Assembly (NCBI GenBank): GCA_964384465.1
Contig: CAYLLT010000077.1
Location: forward strand, 1-30,379
Length of the DNA: 30,379 nt
Direction of reading: 5' to 3'
From: CAYLLT01 sp964384465
GTDB taxonomy: Bacteria > Planctomycetota > Phycisphaerae > UBA1845 > PWPN01
In this document: positions 1 to 6,488 of the stretch, one piece after another
Layout of the letters: every line of letters starts with the position of its first letter
Numbering within the stretch: position 1 is the stretch's first letter
Notes under the pieces: generated by a model
What the model saw: only the letters and a program-made list of their open reading frames with translations
Database searches by the model: none
Told to the model about the DNA's origin: nothing
Position numbers and translations under genes: made by a program

Positions 1-248
1 GAACCCACCCGCTAAAGCGGGTGGCAAGAACGGGTCGGCTGAAGCCGACCGCAAGAGAGTCTCCGCAAGCGAATCTCCGCAAGGGAATCTTTCTGCGGTT
101 TTACTTAGCCCGCGAAGCGGACGAATGTCGCGATCCCTCGGAGCCCCAGAGGGGCGACGGGGGGTTCCCCCGGTTCTGGAGAACGCCTCTGATTTCCAAA
201 CCTGATCCGTTTGCGTAATAATGTGCCGTCGATTAACAGGAAATAGCT
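1..248. repeat. Repeat-rich non-coding leader with hairpins
   Basis: No convincing gene is visible here. Two short palindromes lie side by side: an 8-bp stem (5-12 with 17-24, loop TAAA) and a 7-bp stem (33-39 with 44-50, loop TGAA). They are followed by tandem-like 'tctccgcaag' words near 59-88 and a GCCCCAGAGGGGC palindrome near 141-155. The same GCCCCAGAGGGGC core recurs near 6622. Compact hairpins with a near-constant loop, scattered between genes, look like dispersed REP-type elements rather than gene-specific signals. Confidence 0.6.
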
Positions 249-743
249 ATGCCCATCGATCTCAACAAAGAAGCCGGTCTGCTCCAGGTGCTCGCCGACG
301 AAGTCCGGGCCAAAACGCTGCGTCTGCTCGGCGAAGCCAAAGACACCGAGCTGATGTGGTCGCCGCACGGCATCGCCAACCACATCCTCTGGCAGGCCGG
401 CCACATCCTCTGGGTCACCGACCTGCTCTGCATCGAAGCCATCACCGGCCGCAGCGACTTCCCCCCGGAATGGTACGACATCTTCAGCAACAAGTGCCGC
501 CCCGCCGGCCAGATCAAAAAGTGGCCCAGCCGCGCCCTGGTCCGCGAGCAGCTCGAAAACCAGCGGCCCCGCCTGATCGACGCCATCGGCACGGTGAGCA
601 AAAAAGACCTCATCGGACCGCCGCGTACCGAAACCCTCGGCACCGACCGCACCCTCTGCTATTGGGTCACGCACGGCCTGCACGACGAGGCCAACCACCA
701 GGGCGAGATGTACCTGCTGCTGAAAATGCAGCGAAAGAAGTGA
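249..743 (+). CDS. DinB-like (YfiT/DinB superfamily) four-helix-bundle protein
   Basis: A 164-residue protein resembling the DinB-like superfamily, small four-helix bundles that usually bind a divalent metal through three histidines. Supporting motifs are the N-terminal helix with HILWQAGHILWV (about residues 40-51), where DinB proteins carry their first metal-ligand histidine, and the C-terminal HGLHDEANHQGEMYLLL (about 142-158), where the H-x-x-H pair normally sits in the last helix. Length fits the family. The ATG follows AGGAAA at a good distance. Members include thiol transferases and damage-inducible proteins, but the substrate cannot be told from sequence. It stands alone, 106 bp upstream of a toxin-antitoxin pair. 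Fold is fairly sure, function is not. Confidence 0.75.
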   Translation: MPIDLNKEAGLLQVLADEVRAKTLRLLGEAKDTELMWSPHGIANHILWQAGHILWVTDLLCIEAITGRSDFPPEWYDIFSNKCRPAGQIKKWPSRALVREQLENQRPRLIDAIGTVSKKDLIGPPRTETLGTDRTLCYWVTHGLHDEANHQGEMYLLLKMQRKK

Positions 744-849
744 TCTGTAGCGGCTGTTCTCCAATTTGGCCGGATAGCGGGAAATCTCATTCCGGTGCAT
801 GAGCGTCCCGCGGTTGTTCGCTCTCCCTCATTAGCGTATCATAACCTGT

Positions 850-1074
850 ATGCGTGTCATCGAATTCGAGACTGACGTGACTTCCTCCGGCCAACTCGCA
901 ATCCCCAAAGAAGCAGCAGCCAGTCTGCCCGCCGGGACACGCGCTCGCGTTATCGTCCTGCTCCCTGACGGCGACGGGATAAGCGAGGAGGCGTGGGACC
1001 GATTCGCCGCTCAGAACATCTCCTCATATTACAACGCCGAGGACGCCGTATATGACGACTACCCGCGCGGGTGA
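850..1074 (+). CDS. Putative antitoxin of a MazF-type module (AbrB/MazE-like)
   Basis: A 74-residue protein with a beta-rich N-terminus (DVTSSGQLAIPKEAAASLPAG), resembling the swapped-hairpin DNA-binding domain of the AbrB/MazE group. The acidic, aromatic C-terminus (about residues 53-72, with YYNAEDAVYDDY) is the kind of flexible tail that blocks a MazF active site. The identification rests mainly on position: its last 23 bases overlap the start of the MazF-like gene, as expected for a translationally coupled antitoxin. It would neutralise the toxin and probably repress the shared promoter. Its own sequence match to a named antitoxin family is weak. Confidence 0.65.
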   Translation: MRVIEFETDVTSSGQLAIPKEAAASLPAGTRARVIVLLPDGDGISEEAWDRFAAQNISSYYNAEDAVYDDYPRG

Positions 1075-1375
1075 ACTCTGGCTGACCGAAGTCGAGTTCG
1101 CCGATGGCAGCGGAGTCAAGCCTCGCCCAATGCTGGTACTGTTCACGGATAATAACGATTCTGTTCTGGCGGTTGTGACTTCTGCCGCGCCGCGCTCATC
1201 TCTCGACGTGGAAGTCCGTGACTGGCAAGCCGCCGGTTTACGGCGCCCTTCAACGGTGCGCTTGGACAAACTGGTGACGATGAGTCATACGCGGTTGTGG
1301 GCCCGTTTGGGTGCTCTTCAAAGCAATGATTGGAACCAGGTGGTCGAAACGTGGAACTTGAAGATGCGCCTCTGA
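1052..1375 (+). CDS. MazF/PemK-family mRNA interferase toxin
   Basis: A 107-residue protein with the hallmarks of the MazF/PemK fold, a small SH3-like barrel that cleaves mRNA at short recognition sites. It opens with TRAGELWLTEVEF, the family's first strand. KPRPMLVLF (about residues 23-31) follows, corresponding to the (K/R)xRPxxV motif whose arginine is catalytic. VVTSAAP (about 41-47) supplies the position of the conserved Ser/Thr. The ATG lies inside the antitoxin gene, so the two are coupled. Its stop is only five bases from the stop of deoC on the opposite strand, so the two transcription units converge with no visible hairpin terminator between them. Confidence 0.85.
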   Translation: MTTTRAGELWLTEVEFADGSGVKPRPMLVLFTDNNDSVLAVVTSAAPRSSLDVEVRDWQAAGLRRPSTVRLDKLVTMSHTRLWARLGALQSNDWNQVVETWNLKMRL

Positions 1376-1380
1376 ACGGT

Positions 1381-2049
1381 TTACGACAGCTCTTTGACGA
1401 TCTTCACACTCGCTGAGCAGCCGAGGCGGTCGGCGCCGGCTTCGATCATGGCCCGGGCGCCGGCCAAATCGCGGATCCCGCCGGAGGCTTTTACCTTTAA
1501 TTGCGGTGCATGCCGGCGGAGCAGGCGGACCGATTCCACCGTCGCGCCGCCGGCGGGATGAAATCCGGTGGACGTCTTCACGAAGTCCGCCCGTGCATCG
1601 ACCGCACAGCGGCAACCCGCCGCGATTTGCTGCTCCGTCAACGCGGCCGTTTCCAGAATCACTTTCAGGTGATAATCCGCCGACGCCGTGTGCACCGCAT
1701 CCGCGACCGCCGCGATGTCGTCGCACACCATCGACGTGTTCCCCGCGATCAGATCGCCGAGCCGCAACACCATGTCGATCTCGCTGGCCCCGTCGTCGAG
1801 CGCCCGCTGCGTCTCATCGACTTTCACTTCCGTCCGGCTGGCCCCCAGCGGAAACCCCACCACGCTGGCCACCAGCACGCGCGTGCCGGCCAGCCGGTTC
1901 ACGCAATGCGCCACCCAGATCGGATTCACGCACACGGTGGCGAAGCCGTACTCCGCCGCTTCATCGCAAAGCTGCTCGATCATCGCGGCCGTGGCTTCAG
2001 GCTTCAGAATCGTATGATCGATCCGCGCCACCAGTTCGCTTCGAGTCAT
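1381..2049 (-). CDS. deoC: Deoxyribose-phosphate aldolase
   Basis: A 222-residue class I aldolase that splits 2-deoxyribose-5-phosphate into glyceraldehyde-3-phosphate and acetaldehyde, the last step of deoxynucleoside breakdown in the cytoplasm. Family signatures are present in order: DHTILKPEAT near the N-terminus, EIDMVLRLG with the general-acid Asp92, DFVKTSTGF with the Schiff-base Lys158, and VKASGGIRD with Lys187. Length is normal for the short bacterial form. The ATG start matches the usual family N-terminus. It lies 87 bp downstream of, and co-directional with, a gene whose C-terminus resembles nucleoside 2-deoxyribosyltransferases, which suggests a shared role in deoxynucleoside salvage. 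Confidence 0.95.
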   Translation of the reverse strand: MTRSELVARIDHTILKPEATAAMIEQLCDEAAEYGFATVCVNPIWVAHCVNRLAGTRVLVASVVGFPLGASRTEVKVDETQRALDDGASEIDMVLRLGDLIAGNTSMVCDDIAAVADAVHTASADYHLKVILETAALTEQQIAAGCRCAVDARADFVKTSTGFHPAGGATVESVRLLRRHAPQLKVKASGGIRDLAGARAMIEAGADRLGCSASVKIVKELS

Positions 2050-2094
2050 TGGGCGTTCTTCTTATGTGATTAGGATCGGTGTCTCGCGACAGTT

Positions 2095-2136
2095 GGTTTT
2101 TCCGCTCTTCGTTTCGACTTTCGACTTTCGACGTTT
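2095..2136. repeat. Low-complexity 'tttcgac' word repeat
   Basis: Three near-tandem copies of TTTCGACTTTCGAC-type words occupy part of the gap between deoC and the upstream fused gene. They belong to the same class of short word repeats found in other gaps of this window. Confidence 0.5.
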
Positions 2137-3336
2137 CTACCCGTGCCGCCCCCGTTCCCGCGCCGCACCGCCTGTGTTGAAACGCAACTGATATTCCTTC
2201 AAATACCCGCGCTTCTGAAAGTGTTTCAGCGCCTCCTCCACCGACTTGAACACCATGTTCGCCGTCTTGGTCACGAACGGCGAAGGCTCCGCCCGCGGCT
2301 TCCACACCACGTACACTTCCTTTGTCGTCTCATACGCGTGCTGAAGCTCGCGCTCCACGCCGCTCGACAGGCCCGGCTTGCCGCCCGGCAGCTCCGGTAC
2401 GTAACTGACGATCATGTCCGACTGATCGATCAGCCGGAAATCGCGGGCGTAGATCTGCCCGTCGATGTCATCCGCCACCGACGTGATCTGATCCACCTGA
2501 AACGTCATCTTTCGCCCGTGGATTTCCAGCGTGAACGTCTTCTCGCCCCGCTGCGTGGCTGCCCCCGCCTCGAACAGCAGCCGCTTCTCATCCAGATCGC
2601 CCGGATCGAACGTGATGAAATGCTCCGCCAGCGTGTCGCGGAACGCATCGATCTCCGACAGCACCGCCGGCATGTCCATCACGTGCGTCATCGGGAACGA
2701 CGGATACACCTTCGGCCGATGCGCCTCGAACATCAGCCGGTACACCGATTCCGCCGTATCGCGCCCGACGCCGCGGGCGATGAGATAAAAGCACCCGTGC
2801 CCCTTGAGGATGCCGGCCATCACCTCGGTCGCCAGCACCTCCTCCTCGCGCCACACCATGATGTCCTTGAGCGAATGCGGCACGTCGTGCTCGCGCGTGA
2901 GCCGCTCGTGCACCGCATCGACGTTATCCACCAGCGTGAAGTACAGGTCGGCGTTGAATTCGAGCAACTGATCGTGATCGAACGCGGGAAACAGCCCGTG
3001 CTTCCAGCGGAAGGTGGCGTGCGTGTTGACCAGCACGTTCTCCGCTTTCTCGGCGATGCGGAGGATGTCCTTGAACACCGAACGCCGCAGCGCATCCAGC
3101 CGCGGCCGCGGCAGGTCCAGTATCCGCCCCTTCACCACGTCGGGCGCCTCCTTGTACATCATGTCGCCAACGTGGCAGACGGCGACATCCTTGCCGTTGT
3201 CCCGCGCGATCTGGGCCACGCGCTCGATGAACGGCTTCTTCTCCACCCCCACCTGCCCGGACATGACCGCCCGCACGCCGCCGCGCTTGTCCGGGCCGGC
3301 CGGACCAAAGAGCGTCTCATCTTTCTTTTTAGCCAT
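2137..3336 (-). CDS. Archaeal-adenylate-kinase-like P-loop protein fused to a nucleoside 2-deoxyribosyltransferase-like domain
   Basis: A 399-residue protein that reads as two domains. Residues about 24-250 look like the archaeal AdkA-type nucleotide kinase fold: a P-loop-like SGQVGVEKKPF, then NVLVNTHATFRWKHGLFP, the counterpart of the kinase's 'DTHA' strand, followed by LLEFNADLYFTLVDN. The Walker A is degenerate: the family's GxGK(T/S) is GVEKK here. Residues about 285-375 contain IYARDFRLIDQSDMIVSYVPE and a later SSGVERELQHA, with the spacing of the deoxyribosyltransferase-like Rossmann fold, including the E in 'GVE'. Next to deoC this suggests nucleotide or deoxyribose metabolism. The fusion assignment is inference by motif; catalytic activity of the kinase half is doubtful. 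Confidence 0.6.
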   Translation of the reverse strand: MAKKKDETLFGPAGPDKRGGVRAVMSGQVGVEKKPFIERVAQIARDNGKDVAVCHVGDMMYKEAPDVVKGRILDLPRPRLDALRRSVFKDILRIAEKAENVLVNTHATFRWKHGLFPAFDHDQLLEFNADLYFTLVDNVDAVHERLTREHDVPHSLKDIMVWREEEVLATEVMAGILKGHGCFYLIARGVGRDTAESVYRLMFEAHRPKVYPSFPMTHVMDMPAVLSEIDAFRDTLAEHFITFDPGDLDEKRLLFEAGAATQRGEKTFTLEIHGRKMTFQVDQITSVADDIDGQIYARDFRLIDQSDMIVSYVPELPGGKPGLSSGVERELQHAYETTKEVYVVWKPRAEPSPFVTKTANMVFKSVEEALKHFQKRGYLKEYQLRFNTGGAARERGRHG

Positions 3337-3417
3337 CCGATATATCCGCCCGTGGGTCTGAACACGTTTATCGTATCGAACCGACGAAAAACGGTCAATT
3401 CATTGTGACTCAATTCA

Positions 3418-3471
3418 TTGTGGCACAGGCGTCTCGCCTGTGCACGCACCGGCGGGACGCCGGTGCCACAA
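3418..3471. repeat. Double-hairpin dispersed repeat, copy 1
   Basis: Two 9-bp palindromes sit next to each other: GCACAGGCG with loop TCT (3423-3443) and GCACCGGCG with loop GGA (3446-3466). A 9-nt inverted pair, TTGTGGCAC (3418-3426) and its complement (3463-3471), encloses them, so the block could also fold as one cruciform. Related single-hairpin copies lie at 29213-29235 and, inverted, at 13461-13492. It sits in the divergent gap between the fused kinase-like gene and the zinc-ribbon gene. Confidence 0.8.
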
Positions 3472-3505
3472 GAGCAAACATCCATGCCTCGCGTAAGATA
3501 TACCT

Positions 3506-4258
3506 ATGGCCCGCACCAACCGCTTCGACGAAAAAATAACCTTCAATTGCCCGCACTGCGGCGGGGTCGTCTCCGCCGAATGGGAGCAGATGAGCCAGGC
3601 CGTCGAGTGCCCCCTCTGCCACCAGCCGTTCGAGCCGCCCACGCCGAAGCATTTCGACGCCGCAACCGCAAGCGGCAGAACGTTCCACTTCCAATGCCTG
3701 CGCTGCGGTTCCGTTCTGGAAGCCCGAGCGTCGCAGAGCGGCCATCGCGGCAAATGCCCGACGTGCGCCGCCCTGTTCATCGTCCCGGAGATGGACGAAC
3801 GCACCGGCCTAGCCCGACACAACGCCGACCCCGGCGCCGACGGCGAAAACCCCACGCCCGTCCACGCCTACGCCGCCGCCGGCGCGAGCGCCCCGCGCAT
3901 CATCCGCACCGAAGATGACATCCTGCACATCGAATGCCCCCGTTGCGGCCGCCGCTCACCCGTCACCGCCGACAACTGCCCGGCCTGCGGCCTGCCCTTT
4001 ACGATGGAGGGAGCGACGAGTCGCGCGGTCACGCAGGCCTCGTCGAGCGGCCGTGTCGCAGTGATCTTCGGCTGCATAGCCGTGGTCGTGAGTTTTTGCC
4101 CCGTCATCGGCCTCTTTCCGGCGTTGGCCGCCATCGCGCTGGGCGCCGATGCCTGGTTCAAGAAGGATAAAAAGGGGTTCGGTTCAGCCGAGGCGGGCAT
4201 CGTATTGGGCCTCATCGCCTGCGCAATCTCCGTCCTGATTTTCCTGAATATGAGATAA
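3506..4258 (+). CDS. Triple zinc-ribbon membrane protein with DUF4190-like C-terminus
   Basis: A 250-residue protein with three Cys-x2-Cys zinc ribbons: CPHC/CPLC (about residues 15-38), CLRC/CPTC (about 64-92) and CPRC/CPAC (about 143-160). A Gly/Ala linker separates the second and third. The C-terminus has two hydrophobic helices (about 182-212 and 227-247) around a KKDKKG loop, the layout of DUF4190-type membrane domains. The likely topology places the ribbons in the cytoplasm, anchored by the helical hairpin. The role is unknown; such proteins may sense or bind nucleic acid or protein partners. Only two bases separate its stop from the TTG of the next gene, so the two are probably translated together. 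No strong Shine-Dalgarno precedes the ATG. Confidence 0.75.
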   Translation: MARTNRFDEKITFNCPHCGGVVSAEWEQMSQAVECPLCHQPFEPPTPKHFDAATASGRTFHFQCLRCGSVLEARASQSGHRGKCPTCAALFIVPEMDERTGLARHNADPGADGENPTPVHAYAAAGASAPRIIRTEDDILHIECPRCGRRSPVTADNCPACGLPFTMEGATSRAVTQASSSGRVAVIFGCIAVVVSFCPVIGLFPALAAIALGADAWFKKDKKGFGSAEAGIVLGLIACAISVLIFLNMR

Positions 4259-4260
4259 GC

Positions 4261-4923
4261 TTGAGTTTTCTGAACACCATCGTCGAGTTCGAAGGCCCCG
4301 TCGTAGACGTTCGCCCGCGCTACTGGTCCGCGCACAAATCCGCCGTCACCGCGATCAATTTCGAAGGCCCGCCGCCCGACGAGTTCTGGCGGCTCGTCCG
4401 CACCGGCGCCACCGACGGCATGATGGTCCGCTACGGCAAATCGCATCACATCGCCGAGTACACGCGCCTTCGCGACGAAGCCCGCGACGGCACGGAGTTG
4501 ATGAAGCTCGACGAAGCCCAACCGAAAGCCGCGGACAACCTGCGCGTGCTGAAAGGTATGGGCGTCTGCCATCTGGTCACGCACTGTCAGAATCGGGAGG
4601 GCATCAACGCCACGCTGAACCGGCTCGATCTCTGGATGTACTTCGATCAGAAGCGCGTCCTGCCCGCCGACCGCGACCGCCGCGTGCAGGCCCTCCGCGA
4701 AGTGATCGGCGGCCATCGCGTCACGCTCGCCGTCGTCGGCACCGTCCCGATGGCCTACGCCGCGGGCGAAGCCGGCTGCCGCGTCGTCGGCGTCCGAACC
4801 GGCCTGGCCGTCCCCAAGCTCCTCCAGCAGGTCGGCGTCGATGTCTTCTACGATTCCCTCGACGACCTCACCGACGCCCTCGCCAGCCGCGACCCCGACC
4901 TCCAGCGAATCGGCATCTTCTGA
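4261..4923 (+). CDS. HAD-superfamily-like protein lacking the catalytic aspartates
   Basis: A 220-residue protein with the layout of phosphoglycolate-phosphatase-like HAD hydrolases. The first strand reads TIVEFEGPVVDVRPRYW, an insertion (cap) region follows, then HLVTHCQN with the motif II threonine (Thr107), and finally AVVGTVPMAYAAGEAG before VVGVRTG. In active enzymes motif I is DxDG and motif IV is GDxxxD. Here motif I is EFEG (Glu9, Glu11) and motif IV is GTVPMA, so both catalytic aspartates and the metal-binding acids are gone. It is probably a non-enzymatic HAD fold, perhaps a binding partner of the upstream zinc-ribbon protein. The TTG start is chosen because it lies two bases after that gene and keeps the first strand. 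Confidence 0.7.
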   Translation: MSFLNTIVEFEGPVVDVRPRYWSAHKSAVTAINFEGPPPDEFWRLVRTGATDGMMVRYGKSHHIAEYTRLRDEARDGTELMKLDEAQPKAADNLRVLKGMGVCHLVTHCQNREGINATLNRLDLWMYFDQKRVLPADRDRRVQALREVIGGHRVTLAVVGTVPMAYAAGEAGCRVVGVRTGLAVPKLLQQVGVDVFYDSLDDLTDALASRDPDLQRIGIF

Positions 4924-5010
4924 ACGCCCATTTGCCTTCATTTCAAATCTCAAATCTGCAATTTCAAATCGTCCTCAACCCCAAATCCGCAATTCGCAAT
5001 TTCGCAATCC
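4924..5010. repeat. AT-rich 'caaatct/gcaatt' word repeats
   Basis: The gap after the HAD-like gene holds strings of near-identical short words (TTTCAAATCTCAAATCTGC, then CCGCAATTCGCAATTTCGC) that contrast with the GC-rich genes on both sides. The same words recur at 6391-6478 and 11883-11942. Confidence 0.7.
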
Positions 5011-5103
5011 GCAATGCTCCCCCCCGCCCCTTCCCTTCCGCACCACCCCGATTATCATTCTCAGGATATTTGATCCCTGCGCACTCTGGATCGGAGACTC
5101 TTC

Positions 5104-6387
5104 ATGCACAACGGCAATCATCAACGTCTCACCCGCCGCCGCGTTTTGCGGAAGGGCGCCACCATCGCCGCCGGCGCACTCGCCGCCCCCTACATGCTCA
5201 CCAGCAAAGCGCTCGGCGCCGAGAGTCAGCCCGCCGCCAGCAACCGCCTCACCATCGGCCACATCGGCGTCGGCGGCATGGGCTCCGGCCATCTCGGCGT
5301 CTTCCTCGGCCTGCCCGAGGTGAAGGTCGTCGCCATCGCCGATGTCTACGAAAAGCACCGCAACGAAGCGCTCCAGAGGGTCGGCCCCGACTGCAAGGGC
5401 TACAACGACTACCGCGAGCTGCTCGCCCGCCCCGACATCGACGCCGTGGTCATCGCCGTGCCCGACCACTGGCATGCGATGACCGCCATCCACGCCTGCT
5501 ACGCAGGCAAAGACGTCTACTGCGAAAAGCCGCTTTCGCTCACCATTCGCGAAGCGCGGGCCATGGTCAACGCCGCACGCCGAAACGGCACTGTTTTCCA
5601 GGTCGGCAGTCAGCAGCGCTCCGAGGAAGGCTTCCGCAAAGCCTGCGAGTGGGTGCTGAGCGGACGCATCGGTCGATTGCAATGGGTCCGCGCCGGTATC
5701 GGCGGCGGCCCCACCTGCGGCTGGGACGCGGTCGAGCCTCCCCCGGCCGGCCTCGACTGGGACTTCTGGCTCGGCCCCGCCCCCTGGGCCGAGTACAACC
5801 CGCGCCGGTGCATCTATGATTTCCGCTGGTTCTACGAATACTCCGGCGGCAAGATGACCGACTGGGGCGCGCACCACAACGACATCGCCCAGTGGGGCAT
5901 CGGAGCCTCGCATAGTGGTCCGGTCAAGACGGAACCCGTTTTCGCCAACTTCCCCACGAATGGCTGGTACAACACCGTCGTGGACTTCGAAGTGAAACAC
6001 ACCTACGCCAACGGCGTCACGCTGCTGACCAGCAGCGAGGGCCACGGCGCCTTCTTCCAGGGCACCGACGGCTGGGTCCACGTCGATCGCGGCTTCCTGA
6101 AAACCAGCAACCCGGAAATGGAGAAGGAGCCGCTCGGCGCCGCCGACACCCATCTGTACAAAAGCCCCGGCCACCACCGCGACTGGCTGGACTGCATCAA
6201 GAGCCGCAAGCAACCCATCTGCGATGTCGAGATCGGCTGCCGATCGGTCACCGTCTGCCACCTGGGCACCATCGCCCTGCGCACCGGCAAAACCATCGCG
6301 TGGGACCCGGCCAAAGAAACCATCACGAACGATAAGAGTCTGGAGCGCTGGCTGAGCAAACCGTATCGCGCTCCGTGGAGGATATAA
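5104..6387 (+). CDS. Tat-exported Gfo/Idh/MocA-family oxidoreductase
   Basis: A 427-residue NAD(P)-dependent oxidoreductase of the Gfo/Idh/MocA family. These enzymes act on sugars, polyols and related compounds, and planctomycetes carry many exported copies. The N-terminus has a twin-arginine signal (RRRVLRKGA, residues 11-19, then an Ala-rich helix and a cleavage region near LGAES). The Rossmann fold begins at LTIGHIGVGGMGSGH (about 49-63). The family motif CEKPLS (140-145) supplies the catalytic Lys142. The C-terminal domain carries GGKMTDWGAHHNDIAQWG, a typical family signature. The next gene encodes a secreted protein and an MFS transporter follows, so a carbohydrate-related role at the cell envelope is plausible. 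Substrate unknown. Confidence 0.92.
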   Translation: MHNGNHQRLTRRRVLRKGATIAAGALAAPYMLTSKALGAESQPAASNRLTIGHIGVGGMGSGHLGVFLGLPEVKVVAIADVYEKHRNEALQRVGPDCKGYNDYRELLARPDIDAVVIAVPDHWHAMTAIHACYAGKDVYCEKPLSLTIREARAMVNAARRNGTVFQVGSQQRSEEGFRKACEWVLSGRIGRLQWVRAGIGGGPTCGWDAVEPPPAGLDWDFWLGPAPWAEYNPRRCIYDFRWFYEYSGGKMTDWGAHHNDIAQWGIGASHSGPVKTEPVFANFPTNGWYNTVVDFEVKHTYANGVTLLTSSEGHGAFFQGTDGWVHVDRGFLKTSNPEMEKEPLGAADTHLYKSPGHHRDWLDCIKSRKQPICDVEIGCRSVTVCHLGTIALRTGKTIAWDPAKETITNDKSLERWLSKPYRAPWRI

Positions 6388-6390
6388 GAT

Positions 6391-6478
6391 CTCGAATGTG
6401 GAATCTCAAATCTGGAACTCCAATTTGAAATCACAAATTTGAAGTCTCAAATTTGAAATCTCAAATCCGGGAGTTGAA
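6391..6478. repeat. AT-rich 'tcaaatttgaaatc' word-repeat array
   Basis: About seven partly palindromic copies of words such as TCTCAAATTTGAAATCTC fill the gap between the oxidoreductase gene and the HEAT-repeat gene. The AT content is far from that of the flanking genes. An upstream TTG reading start at 6453 falls inside the array, which argues against using it for the next gene. Confidence 0.75.
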
Positions 6479-6488
6479 AAGAGATACA

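Noticed and set aside
2143..3408. 421-codon open frame on the plus strand
   Set aside because: It is the antisense shadow of the minus-strand fused kinase-like gene: Arg/His/Leu-rich, no motifs. Long shadows are expected in GC-rich DNA.
4975..6261. 428-codon open frame on the minus strand
   Set aside because: Antisense of the Tat-exported oxidoreductase, which has unmistakable family motifs. The shadow is Val/Gly/Ala-rich with no motif.
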